The position numbers and the translations under genes were made by a program. Positions 44,480 through 52,974 of a stretch of 64,000 bases of DNA are shown here, piece by piece (positions within the stretch are counted from its first letter, which is position 1; each line of letters opens with the position of its first letter). The notes beneath the pieces are model-generated. The model saw only the letters and a program-made list of their open reading frames with translations, did no database searches and was not told the DNA's origin. Source of the DNA: Anaerolineaceae bacterium (lineage in GTDB: Bacteria > Chloroflexota > Anaerolineae > Aggregatilineales > Phototrophicaceae); the NCBI GenBank assembly GCA_028818375.1, contig JAPPOB010000007.1, positions 38,480-102,479 on the forward strand, read 5' to 3'.

Positions 44480-45631
44480 ATGAGTTACCCACCGCTGGCT
44501 GACGTGCGCAAAACGCTGCGCGTGGAGTGGTACCGTAGCCCGATTCCGGGCAAAAAGCTGCGCGAACTGTCCCGCCGCAGCGACCTGCAGGGCTGGTTCC
44601 AGGCCGGCGGTCACCTGGCCCTCTTCTGCCTGACCGGCGCGCTGGTCTTTCACTTCTGGTCGCTGCAGCTTTGGGGCGCCTTTCTGCTGGCGCTTTTCTG
44701 CCACGGCACGGTCACCAGCTTTTTCAGCGGCATCGCCCCGCATGAGCTTGGCCATGGCACCGTCTTCCGCACCAAATGGCTCAACAAGGTCTTCCTGCAC
44801 ATCTTCAGCCTGATCGGCTGGTTCGATACCTACGACTACAACATGAGCCACACCTACCACCACCGTTACACCCTGCACCCCGAGGGCGACCGCGAGGTGC
44901 TGCTGCCGATAGAGCCCACGCTGGCCTCGACCTTCGTGCTGCAACTCTTCACGATGAACTTGCTGACGCGGCGCGGGCGCACCTTCAGCAAGGGCGGGCT
45001 GTTCGACAATATCGTCACTTCCCTGCGGACGGCCCTCGGGCTCAACGACCCGGGAAGAGCGCCCGGCACGGACTGGGTGCGCGCCCTGCATCAGGACCAG
45101 CCGGAGGAATACCGCAAGACCGTGCTCTGGTCGCGCATCCTGATTCTCTTCCACGGCTCGATTTTGGTCATCGCCATCCTGACCGGCCTGTGGGTGCTGC
45201 CGCTGATCTTCAGCACCGCGGTCTTCACCGCCAACTGGCTGGGTTACTTCGTCGGCCTGCCGCAGCACTGCGGCCTGCAGGACAACGTCAACGACTTCCG
45301 CAAGAGCGTGCGTTCGATGCGCCTCAACCCGCTCTTCTCCTTCCTCTACTGGCGCATGGAATGGCACATCGAGCACCACATGTACGCCGGCGTGCCCTGC
45401 TACAACCTCGGCCGGCTCTACGAGGAAATCGCCGACGACATGCCCGTGCCGCGCACCCTCACAGGCGCCTGGAAAGAAATGCGTATGGTCTGGCGTGTAC
45501 AGAAGGGTGACCCCGATTACCAGTTCGATACGCCCCTGCCAGCGACGGCGAAGCTCGCCCGCAGCGAGGTCGTGGAAGATCTCGAACTGGAAAGCTCGAT
45601 TGGCGAACTGGCGCCGCAGGGCCTGCGTTAG
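44480..45631 (+). CDS. Fatty acid desaturase family protein, copy 3 of 3
   Basis: 383 aa from the ATG at 44480; a frame extension back to 44207 runs through repeats and is not real. His boxes HELGHGTVFR, HTYHHRYTLHPEGD and EWHIEHHMYAGVPCYNL are intact. It diverges most from the other two in the middle (LLTRRGRTFSKGGLFDNIVTS, residues about 163-200) and at the C-terminus (LPATAKLARSEVVEDLE). It keeps the TATACT leader with identical 36-bp distance to the ATG. Confidence 0.9.
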   Translation: MSYPPLADVRKTLRVEWYRSPIPGKKLRELSRRSDLQGWFQAGGHLALFCLTGALVFHFWSLQLWGAFLLALFCHGTVTSFFSGIAPHELGHGTVFRTKWLNKVFLHIFSLIGWFDTYDYNMSHTYHHRYTLHPEGDREVLLPIEPTLASTFVLQLFTMNLLTRRGRTFSKGGLFDNIVTSLRTALGLNDPGRAPGTDWVRALHQDQPEEYRKTVLWSRILILFHGSILVIAILTGLWVLPLIFSTAVFTANWLGYFVGLPQHCGLQDNVNDFRKSVRSMRLNPLFSFLYWRMEWHIEHHMYAGVPCYNLGRLYEEIADDMPVPRTLTGAWKEMRMVWRVQKGDPDYQFDTPLPATAKLARSEVVEDLELESSIGELAPQGLR

Positions 45632-45984
45632 GGGCGATCGGTCAGATCGCCAACATCCACAAAACGCAACGCCCGCAGGCGACATCGTGTATCTGCGGGC
45701 GACATCATATGTCGCCCGTACAACGATCCCCAATCTGTGTACGGGTAGCGAGAGCGCAAGCTCGAAGCATCCCGCAGGGACGACTTGTCAAGTCGCCCGC
45801 TTCACCCCGAAACCCATATGGTACTGGATGGTCGCGGGAAAGGATTTGCTGGAGGGCTCCCGCGACTGAGCGGGAAAGGGCCGTCCCCGCCCGCGGTCGT
45901 TTTCCTGTACAATCATCCCGGCCCGGCAGGATTTGAACGGGCTCGCGCCGCGCAGAGTCCGCCGACAGGAGCGACCCAGTCCCC
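45632..45984. repeat. 353-bp intergenic region with GGGCGA palindromes and a 35-bp unit
   Basis: GGGCGATC-GGTCA-GATCGCC (45632-45651); GGGCGACAT-CAT-ATGTCGCCC (45697-45717); a 35-bp TAGCGA...GAAGCATCCC unit (about 45746-45780); GGACGACTT-GTC-AAGTCGCCC (45778-45798); then GCGGGAAAGG (45834-45843) and GCGGGAAAGGG (45869-45879). The 35-bp unit and the last palindrome overlap by a few bases. The final 100 bp should carry the carbamoyltransferase promoter, with no clear consensus. Confidence 0.8.
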
Positions 45985-47727
45985 GTGAGCGTCATCCTCG
46001 GCATCAACAGCGAACACGCCGGCGCCTCGGCCGCCCTGGTCATCGACGGCCAGCCGGTCGCCGCCATCGCCGAGGAGCGTCTCAACCGGGTCAAGTACTA
46101 CGCCGGTTTCCCGCGCCAGGCCATTCGCCAGGTGCTGGACATGGCCGGCATCGGCCCGCAGGATATCGACTGCGTCGCCGTCCCGCGCGATCCCGCGGCC
46201 AACCTGACGCGCAAGGCCGCCTTCCTCTTCGGCAATCCGACGCGCCTGCCCGCCCTGCTGCAAGCCGGCGCCGGTCAGGTGAAGCAACTGGACGTGAAGT
46301 CGCAACTGGCCGCGGAATTCGGCCTCGACCCGGCCGCCCTGACCTTCCGCCAGCTGCGCGTCGAACACCACCTCGCTCACGTCGCCAGCGCGTACTTCAG
46401 TTCGCCCTGGGACGAGGCCGCCGGCTTCAGCGTGGACGGCTCCGGCGACTTTGTCACCTGCATGCTGGCCCGTTGCCAGGGCGATGACATCAAGGTGCTG
46501 CAGCGCATCCACGTGCCGCACTCGCTGGGCTCGCTCTACACCATGATCTGCCAGTTCATCGGCTACGGCCGCTATGGCGACGAGGGCAAGGTGATGGGTC
46601 TGGCGCCCTACGGCGAGGACTCCTGCCGCGCGCATTTCGACGACATGCTGCGCCTGACGGACGACGGCTTTCGCCTCAACAGTCGCTGGTTTCTGCCCTT
46701 CGGCGCCGAGCAGTCCATCAGCATCAACGCGCGCGGCGAAATGGAGATCGGGCGCCACTGGTCCGACCACATGGTCGCGACCTTCGGCGCGCCGCGCAAG
46801 CCGGGCAGCGAGATCACACAGCGCGACATGGACCTCGCCCGTGGCCTGCAGGCCGCTTTCGAACGCGCCTGGCTGCATTTGTTGCGGCGTCTGCACACCC
46901 TCGCCCCTACCGACCGCGTGGTGATGGCCGGCGGCTGCGCGCTCAACAGCGTGGCCAACGGCCTCGTCACAACGCAGACACCCTTCCGCGAGACCTGGAT
47001 TCACCCCGCCGCCGGCGACGAGGGCCTGTCACTGGGCGCGGCGCTCCATGCCGGCCGGCAAACCCCCGACAGCGGCGAGCGCTACGTCATGGGCAGCGCC
47101 GGACTCGGTCCGGAGTACACGCAGCAGGAGATTCGCAGCGCCCTGGCGCGTCGGGGCGTGGCGGCGCAGGAGTTGCCGGAGCCGGAGCTGCTGGAACGCA
47201 CGGCGGCGGCGATAGAGGCCGGGGCGATCGTCGGCTGGTTCCAGGGCCGTATGGAGTGGGGGCCGCGCGCCCTTGGCAACCGCTCCATCCTCGCCCACCC
47301 GGGCCTGGCGGACATGAAGCAGACGCTCAACGACCGCATCAAACGCCGCGAGTGGTTCCGACCCTTCGCGCCGGCTGTGCTGGCGGAGGCGCAGACCCGG
47401 ATCTTCGAGCAAGGGGAGCCCTCACCCCACATGCTGCACGTCTGTCGCATCCGCGATGCGTGGCGCGAGCGTCTCTGCGCCGTGGCTCACGTCGACCAGA
47501 CAGGCCGTCTGCAGACCGTGGTGCGCGAGCACAACCCGCGCTATTACGACCTGCTGAAGGGCTTCGAGCGGCGCACGGGCCTGCCCGTCGTCGTCAACAC
47601 CAGCTTCAACGAAAATGAGCCCATCGTCTGCACGCCGGAAGAAGCCATCGACTGCTTCCTGCGCACGCGCATGGACCTGCTCGTCATCGGCGACAGCTAC
47701 TGCGAGAAACCGCCGGGCGCCGACTAA
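45985..47727 (+). CDS. Carbamoyltransferase, NodU/CmcH family
   Basis: 580 aa from a GTG start. This family transfers a carbamoyl group from carbamoyl phosphate via carbamoyl-adenylate to a hydroxyl of sugars or natural products. The N-terminal ASKHA-like domain begins VILGINSEHAGASAALVIDG; the ligand histidines lie in VEHHLAHVASAYFSSP near residue 125. GGCALNSVANG is near 315, and the C-terminal YrdC-like part has NTSFNENEPIVCTPEEAIDC near 536. No glycosyltransferase or biosynthetic cluster is adjacent, so the acceptor is unknown; a surface glycan is possible. A terminator follows. Confidence 0.92.
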   Translation: MSVILGINSEHAGASAALVIDGQPVAAIAEERLNRVKYYAGFPRQAIRQVLDMAGIGPQDIDCVAVPRDPAANLTRKAAFLFGNPTRLPALLQAGAGQVKQLDVKSQLAAEFGLDPAALTFRQLRVEHHLAHVASAYFSSPWDEAAGFSVDGSGDFVTCMLARCQGDDIKVLQRIHVPHSLGSLYTMICQFIGYGRYGDEGKVMGLAPYGEDSCRAHFDDMLRLTDDGFRLNSRWFLPFGAEQSISINARGEMEIGRHWSDHMVATFGAPRKPGSEITQRDMDLARGLQAAFERAWLHLLRRLHTLAPTDRVVMAGGCALNSVANGLVTTQTPFRETWIHPAAGDEGLSLGAALHAGRQTPDSGERYVMGSAGLGPEYTQQEIRSALARRGVAAQELPEPELLERTAAAIEAGAIVGWFQGRMEWGPRALGNRSILAHPGLADMKQTLNDRIKRREWFRPFAPAVLAEAQTRIFEQGEPSPHMLHVCRIRDAWRERLCAVAHVDQTGRLQTVVREHNPRYYDLLKGFERRTGLPVVVNTSFNENEPIVCTPEEAIDCFLRTRMDLLVIGDSYCEKPPGAD

Positions 47728-47744
47728 CCCGGCCCCTGCCCGAC

Positions 47745-47783
47745 AAGAAAGCAAAAGGCCGGCCCCGAAACGGGACCGGCCTT
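47745..47783 (-). terminator. Rho-independent terminator of the secreted-protein gene
   Basis: Stem AAGGCCGG-C-CCCG (47755-47767), loop AAA, CGGG-A-CCGGCCTT (47771-47783), 13 bp with one mismatch. On the minus strand it is followed by TTTTGCTTTCTT, which fits termination of the gene ending at 47805; it may also serve the convergent carbamoyltransferase gene. Confidence 0.8.
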
Positions 47784-47804
47784 CCGGTCAGTGGCAGTTC
47801 CGGA

Positions 47805-49085
47805 CTACCACTGCACGTAACGCACCGTGTGGTGCTCGTCAATGGTGATGATGTAGGGCTTGTCGACGTCCGGCCCCTTGTCGGCGTAGTAGGTGCTGAG
47901 CGTCATCGTGCAGTCGCCATCGTAGCTGACGGTGTAGGCCTTGTTGGCGGCGACGTTGGTGCCGCTGGCCAGATTGTCTTCAGCTTCAGCCTTCGCGCCG
48001 CAGAGACTGGAGGCGCTGGTGACGCTGGAGAGCGATTGCACGGTGCTGTCCTGGTAAACACCGTAGAGCGTGTAGGACGAGTAGTCGGCGTTGGCGCAGA
48101 CCTTGATCGGGGCGGCCTCGTCGGTGTTCAGGCAGTTTCCGCCGACCCCGCCGCCGCCGCCGTCACCATCACCGCCGCCGCCCGGCACGGAAGAATTCCA
48201 CAGAGCGGCGCAGTCCACGTCCGGGTCGACGCAGAAATAGTAGACCACGGGGTGGCTGTCCACGTAGATATTGGAACCACTCGGGGCCACGGTGCGCAGG
48301 GTGATGCGAACACTTTCATCCGGCTCGAAATCGATCAGGTCCGCGCCGAATTGAATGGTCTCGAAGGAATCAACCGCCTGGGCCTCTGCCTGGACCTCTG
48401 CCTCTGCCTGGGCCTGGACCAGGACCTGACTGGTGCCCAGATTTTCCTGGCCGCTGGCCGAATTGCCGTCCGAGTTGTGCGCATTCCACTGGAAACCGTC
48501 AGCGCTGGCGATGACCGTGCCCCTGATGGGAATGTTAACTTCGAAGGTGCCGCCGGTACCCTCGGTCTGGGCTTGCGCGGTAGCGGACAGGCTGACAGTC
48601 GCATCCACCGGCGGCGGCAGGGAACGAACCAGAGTTCTGGGGTCGCTACAGGATTCGTGGACCGGATAGCAGAAGATCAGGCTGGGGCTGTCGCTGTAGG
48701 TTGCGTCATCAAGGGCGGCCAGACCGGTCAGCGAGAAGGAGACGATGTCACCGTCCTCGTATTCCAGGTCCTCGGCGGAAATCCGGATGGTGCCGGCATC
48801 AGCGGGCGAGACTATTTCTTCCGCCTCCGTCCTTCTGGATTCAATGGCTGAAAACAGTTCAACGGATTCAGCGTTATTGAACACACTCGTATTGGATGAC
48901 GTAACGACAAAGTCGCCGGTTTCCACGTCATTCTCAATGTTCGAATCGAGCGTCACGACCGGCGATTCCGGCACGGGCAGCGGTGTTTTCGTCGCAGGGG
49001 GATCCTGAGCCAGGGCCTGTCCCGTTACTGCAAGCAACAATACAAGAACCAAACACACCACGATATGGCACCTGTCAGTGTTCAT
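47805..49085 (-). CDS. Secreted uncharacterised protein with AE/Q-rich and Gly-rich stretches
   Basis: 426 aa from ATG 49085 (GGAAGGA upstream). Signal peptide CLVLVLLLAVTGQALAQ. The mature protein is acidic and Ser/Thr-rich with beta-sandwich-like segments (GTIRISAEDLEYEDGDIVSF; ESVRITLRTVAPSGS), a low-complexity QAQAEAEVQAEAQ patch near residue 220 and a GGGGDGDGGGGGVGG linker near 315. Several cysteine pairs suggest disulfides outside the cell. A C-terminal domain of about 105 residues follows the linker. No family recognised; a surface or matrix protein is plausible. Confidence 0.75.
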   Translation of the reverse strand: MNTDRCHIVVCLVLVLLLAVTGQALAQDPPATKTPLPVPESPVVTLDSNIENDVETGDFVVTSSNTSVFNNAESVELFSAIESRRTEAEEIVSPADAGTIRISAEDLEYEDGDIVSFSLTGLAALDDATYSDSPSLIFCYPVHESCSDPRTLVRSLPPPVDATVSLSATAQAQTEGTGGTFEVNIPIRGTVIASADGFQWNAHNSDGNSASGQENLGTSQVLVQAQAEAEVQAEAQAVDSFETIQFGADLIDFEPDESVRITLRTVAPSGSNIYVDSHPVVYYFCVDPDVDCAALWNSSVPGGGGDGDGGGGGVGGNCLNTDEAAPIKVCANADYSSYTLYGVYQDSTVQSLSSVTSASSLCGAKAEAEDNLASGTNVAANKAYTVSYDGDCTMTLSTYYADKGPDVDKPYIITIDEHHTVRYVQW

Positions 49086-49362
49086 GAGTGTCCTTCCCCA
49101 CGTTATGTGACAGTTCATGCGTTCACAAGCATACGTTGAGTCATCAAAGTCTGCCAGCGCTACGCTACCCCGAATCCGGCGCAGTCATCAGGCTTTCGCC
49201 GACTCCCCGGCCTGGTATTCGCAGGGCGCGCGGCCCCGTCGCCAATCCGGCCGCACATTATAGCGTGTCCTGATGGTGACGCAAACTGACCTGTTGTGAA
49301 TGCCGCCTGGTCCCGTCGCCCCGCTTCATCCAGAAAACGCGTCCGGGCCCTGCCGGCATTGT

Positions 49363-49391
49363 TTGCAAGGCCAGGAAAACTGTGTTACAGT
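49363..49391 (+). promoter_or_regulatory. Promoter of the LacI-family regulator gene
   Basis: TTGCAA (49363-49368) and TACAGT (49386-49391) with 17-bp spacing; transcription should start near 49398. The rest of the 343-bp gap 49086-49428 holds no recognisable gene or repeat. Confidence 0.55.
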
Positions 49392-49404
49392 CCCGCGCAG
49401 GTAG

Positions 49405-49418
49405 CGAAATCGTTTTCG
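49405..49418. promoter_or_regulatory. LacI-family operator
   Basis: CGAAATCGTTTTCG fits the LacI/GalR family consensus CGAAAnCGnTTTCG, with a central CG. It lies about 7-20 bp after the predicted transcription start and just before the GTG start, an ideal place for autorepression by the product of the next gene. Confidence 0.65.
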
Positions 49419-49428
49419 GAAGTGCCTT

Positions 49429-50424
49429 GTGCCTACCTCACTCACGGACATAGCGCGGCGGCTGGAACTCTCCCCTTCCACCGTCTCCAAGGCCCTCAAC
49501 GGCTATCGCGACGTTTCCAGCGACACGCGTGAAATGGTGCTGCGCGCCGCTCTTGAACTCGATTACCAGCCCAGCAGCGCCGCGCGCGACCTGCGTCGCG
49601 GCCGCACCGACCGCATCGGCCTCTTCCTTAACACAACCCTCGAATACGTCGTCGATTACCTTTCCGGCATCATCCCCGGCGCCGTTCGCTGCTCGCAGGA
49701 ATGCGGCAAACGACTGCTCATCTACACCCTGACCGACAACGACCCCGGCCAGTTGCTGCAGGTCTGCCGCGCCGGTGAAATTGACGGCGTCATCCTTTTC
49801 TCCACCCACTACGACAGCCACACCATCGAGGCCCTGCTGGAAGACGATTTCCCCTTCGTCGTCATGGGCCGTTACATCCCCGATGAACGCGTCTCCTGCG
49901 TCGTGCCCGACTATTACGACGGCACGCGCCAAATCATGGACCATTTGCTGGCTGTGGGGCATCGACGCATCGCCTTCATGACCCGCCCCGAACTGACCAC
50001 CGCCAACGAAGCCCGCCTGCAGGGCTATCTCGACGCCCTGGCCGCGGCAGAAATCGCGAGGGACGATCGACTCATCGTCGAAACGCGCCTCGAACCCGAC
50101 AGCGGCGTCGCCCCCACCCGTCAGTTGCTGGCCCTGACGCCGCATCCCACGGCCATCGTTGCCGCCCACGATCTGGTGGCCGTGGACGTTATCAACACAT
50201 TGCAGGCGGCCGGTCTGTGCGTCCCGCAGGATGTGGCCGTCACCGGTTTCGACGGCCTGCGCGCCGGTTTCCGCACCCTGCCGCACATCAGCACCGTGCA
50301 ACAACCCCTGGAGCGCATCGGCGAACGCGTCGTAGAACTGGTCAACCGTCGATTGAACGAGCCCGCCGCCCCGGCCGTGCAGGAGACCCTGCCGGTGCAA
50401 CTGGTGTTGCGTGGTTCCGCCTGA
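49429..50424 (+). CDS. LacI-family transcriptional regulator
   Basis: 331 aa from GTG 49429. The N-terminal helix-turn-helix SLTDIARRLELSPSTVSKAL (residues 4-23) and hinge helix region SSAARDLRRGRTDRIGLFL are typical; the rest is a periplasmic-binding-protein-like effector domain (GEIDGVILFSTHYDSHTIEALL; VAVTGFDGLRAGFRTLPHIS). Expected to repress in the absence of an imported sugar-like ligand. It is the first gene of the same-strand run that continues through the SnoaL and ABC genes to 62.2 kb, so it is the likely local regulator of that cluster. The next gene starts 24 bp downstream. Confidence 0.94.
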   Translation: MPTSLTDIARRLELSPSTVSKALNGYRDVSSDTREMVLRAALELDYQPSSAARDLRRGRTDRIGLFLNTTLEYVVDYLSGIIPGAVRCSQECGKRLLIYTLTDNDPGQLLQVCRAGEIDGVILFSTHYDSHTIEALLEDDFPFVVMGRYIPDERVSCVVPDYYDGTRQIMDHLLAVGHRRIAFMTRPELTTANEARLQGYLDALAAAEIARDDRLIVETRLEPDSGVAPTRQLLALTPHPTAIVAAHDLVAVDVINTLQAAGLCVPQDVAVTGFDGLRAGFRTLPHISTVQQPLERIGERVVELVNRRLNEPAAPAVQETLPVQLVLRGSA

Positions 50425-50447
50425 GTATGCCGCAGCAAGGAGGCCCC

Positions 50448-51539
50448 ATGAGCGAGAGAGAAGAGACGACGGACGCGCAGGACACCGGCATCACCCTGCA
50501 GGACAAGGTCGACATCCAGAATCTGCGCGACGCCAACGGTCTCCAGCGTCAGGGGATGAAGGGCTTCAACCCCCGCTATGAGGATTTCGTGGACTACATC
50601 ATCGGCATCACCCACGAAATCTGGGAAGAAAAGGCCATCGGCAAGCTTTACGACTACTACGCCAACACCATCCGCCTGCACACTTCGGATGGCGCCAGCT
50701 ATGGCCGTGAGGCGGTCTTCGCAGCGACCCTCGGCACCCTCGCCGCCTACCCCGACCGCCGTCTCTATGGCGACGAGGTCATCTGGGATGGCGACGATGA
50801 ACAGGGCTACTACTCCTCGCACCGCCTGGTGCATACGGGCACCAACCGCGGCTGGTCGCTCTACGGCCCGCCGACCAACAGGCGCGTGCGCTACTACGCC
50901 ATCGCCGACTGCTTCTGCCGCCGCAACCGGGTCGTTGAGGAGTGGCTGGTGCGCGACGAGCTGACCCTGGTGCATCAACTGGGCCTGGACCCGGTGAAGA
51001 CGGCGCGCGCCATGGCCTGCGCCGAACCCCCGCAACAGCATGCCGCCGATATCGAGCGCGGCACCGGCCAGCTGCCGCCGCCCGCCCTGCCGGAGCCGCA
51101 AGGCCCCCTCGACCCCGCCGACTTCGCCCGCCGCGCCATGCACGAGATCTGGAACTGGCGCTTGCTCAACAAGGTGCGCGAGTACCATGCGGAGACCCTG
51201 CGGGCCGAAGGGCCTTCGCTGCGGCGCATCCACGGACACAACGAGTACCAGGGCTTCGCGCTGGCCCTGCTGGCGCCCTTCCCGGACCTGGCCTTCACGA
51301 TCGAGCGCAGCACCTGCTGCGGTGACGGGGAGAAGGGCTGGCGGGTGGCGCTGCGCTGGCGCATGCAGGGCACGCACACCGGCTACGGCAACTACGGCGA
51401 GCCCGGCGGTCAACGCATCAACATTCTGGGCATCTCGCACATGCTGATTCAGGAAGGGCGCATTCAGCAGGAATGGATGCTTTTCGACGAATTCGCGCTG
51501 CTCAGACAAATCCACCGCCCTCAGGATTCAGGGAGTTAG
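50448..51539 (+). CDS. SnoaL-like (NTF2-fold) protein 1, two tandem domains
   Basis: 363 aa from ATG 50448, preceded by AAGGAGG. Two cone-like domains: about 45-185 (DFVDYIIGITHEIWEEKAIG, GREAVFAATLGTLAAYPD, RVVEEWLVRDELTLVHQLG) and about 218-355 (FARRAMHEIWNWRLLNKVRE, YQGFALALLAPFPDLAFTIE, GRIQQEWMLFDEFALL). The pattern of helix, pocket loop, AxFPD and long strands is that of SnoaL-like polyketide-cyclase/ester-cyclase proteins. It lacks the WYGP motif of the other four. Position directly after the regulator suggests an early pathway step or a ligand-modifying role; reaction unknown. Confidence 0.82.
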   Translation: MSEREETTDAQDTGITLQDKVDIQNLRDANGLQRQGMKGFNPRYEDFVDYIIGITHEIWEEKAIGKLYDYYANTIRLHTSDGASYGREAVFAATLGTLAAYPDRRLYGDEVIWDGDDEQGYYSSHRLVHTGTNRGWSLYGPPTNRRVRYYAIADCFCRRNRVVEEWLVRDELTLVHQLGLDPVKTARAMACAEPPQQHAADIERGTGQLPPPALPEPQGPLDPADFARRAMHEIWNWRLLNKVREYHAETLRAEGPSLRRIHGHNEYQGFALALLAPFPDLAFTIERSTCCGDGEKGWRVALRWRMQGTHTGYGNYGEPGGQRINILGISHMLIQEGRIQQEWMLFDEFALLRQIHRPQDSGS

Positions 51540-51592
51540 CGGAGTGACAGGCTCCGTTTTGACCCATTTTTCGGTTAGCGACAGGAGAAGAC

Positions 51593-52900
51593 ATGTACCG
51601 TCAGAAGTTTTACGTCCTTGCACTGCTGGCCCTGTGTATGGGCCTCGTCGCGATGCCCGGCGCCGTCGCGCAGGAAGCCGGCGCATGCAACGTTGAAGCG
51701 CCGATGGAAGCCGTTGAGCTCAACGCGCTCGGCTGGAGCTTCCCCATCCTTGATTTCTACTACAGCGAAATGGAGGCCTGCGACGCGGTCGAGAACATCG
51801 ACATCAACGTCAACCAGCTGTCCGGCGAGGACGTGCAGGAGCAGGTCAACCTGGCGCTCTCGGCCGGCGGCGATTCGCCCTACGACATCCTCAGCGGCGC
51901 CAATGGACAGGTGGCCGACTGGGGCGGCAAGGGCTGGTTGATGCCGCTCAACGACCTCATTGACAAGTACCGCGACGAATACGACCTCGACGACATTTCG
52001 GCCTCGAACTGGGACGTCGGCGCCATCGACGGCAACATCTACGGCATTCCCGTCATCGCCAACACCCTGCATCTCTTCTATCGCAGTGACGTGCTGGCCG
52101 GGATGGGCATGATGCCGCCCGAGACCTACGCCGACGTCATCGCGCTCTGCGATGCCATTGGCCTCGACAACATGGACTGGGACGCGCCCTTTGGCATGGA
52201 CCTTTCCCGCCCCCGCGGCTGGGAGCTGGAATTCTTCATGGTGCTGGGCGGCCTCGGCGGCAGCTACCTTGATGAAGGCGCCATGCCGGCCTTCAACGGG
52301 CCGGAGGGCGTACAGGCCGTCGAGATCATGCTCGACTTTTTCAACAGCTGCCTCGGCGAAGCGGCCTCCTCCATGAGCAACAACAACATGGAGACCGGCA
52401 TGCATCAGGGCACGCTGCCGGCCGTCAAGCTTTGGGCCAGCCGCGCCGCCGGCATGAGCGACCCGGACAACACCGAGCTCAGCGAGGTCATCGATTTCGC
52501 GCCCGCGCCGCGCGTCGTTGAGGGCGGCCCGCGCGCCGGCTCCGCCTGGCTGGACTTCTTCTTCATCCCGGCCAACACCACCAACGACCCGGACCTCATT
52601 TTCCGCGTCATCATGGAAGCCGTCGACGCCGCCTCGCAGCAGCAGGCCGCGGTATTCGGCATCCCCACACGCGGCTCGGCGGCTGATTTCGGCGGCAAGT
52701 ATCTGCCGGCCGCCAGCGGCACCGTGGCTGACAGCGTCGGGAACTACTCCAAGCACCCGGCCAACGACATCGCCATCGACAAGCTGAGCGAGTTCCTGCC
52801 CCTCACCGCCACCGGCGAGCTGAGCCCGCAGGAGGCGCTTGACGCCGCTGCCGACGCCTACATGGAGGAAGCGACCGCCCAGGGCTACATCGGGGGCTAG
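51593..52900 (+). CDS. Extracellular solute-binding protein (family 1), cassette 1
   Basis: 435 aa with a Sec signal peptide (FYVLALLALCMGLVAMPGAVA-QE) and no lipobox. Mature part typical of CUT1 sugar-binding proteins: LNALGWSFPILDFYYSE, GDSPYDILSG, GWLMPLNDLIDKY near 115, IYGIPVIANTLHLFYRSD near 148. It shares long stretches with the binding protein at 55969 (GW.FPILDFY.SE; GWLMPLNDLID.Y), so the two arose by duplication. AGGAG precedes the start. First gene of a binding protein-permease-permease cassette. Confidence 0.93.
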   Translation: MYRQKFYVLALLALCMGLVAMPGAVAQEAGACNVEAPMEAVELNALGWSFPILDFYYSEMEACDAVENIDINVNQLSGEDVQEQVNLALSAGGDSPYDILSGANGQVADWGGKGWLMPLNDLIDKYRDEYDLDDISASNWDVGAIDGNIYGIPVIANTLHLFYRSDVLAGMGMMPPETYADVIALCDAIGLDNMDWDAPFGMDLSRPRGWELEFFMVLGGLGGSYLDEGAMPAFNGPEGVQAVEIMLDFFNSCLGEAASSMSNNNMETGMHQGTLPAVKLWASRAAGMSDPDNTELSEVIDFAPAPRVVEGGPRAGSAWLDFFFIPANTTNDPDLIFRVIMEAVDAASQQQAAVFGIPTRGSAADFGGKYLPAASGTVADSVGNYSKHPANDIAIDKLSEFLPLTATGELSPQEALDAAADAYMEEATAQGYIGG

Positions 52901-52918
52901 ACGCTTCAGCGACCGGGC

Positions 52919-52942
52919 GGGGTGGCGGGCGTCCGCCGCCCC
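52919..52942 (+). other. Stem-loop after binding-protein gene 1
   Basis: GGGGTGGCGG (52919-52928), loop GCGT, CCGCCGCCCC (52933-52942). No T tract, so it probably stabilises the upstream mRNA or attenuates transcription into the permease genes. Confidence 0.55.
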
Positions 52943-52974
52943 GTCCTCACCCGGTTGGCCAGAGAAACGAGACC

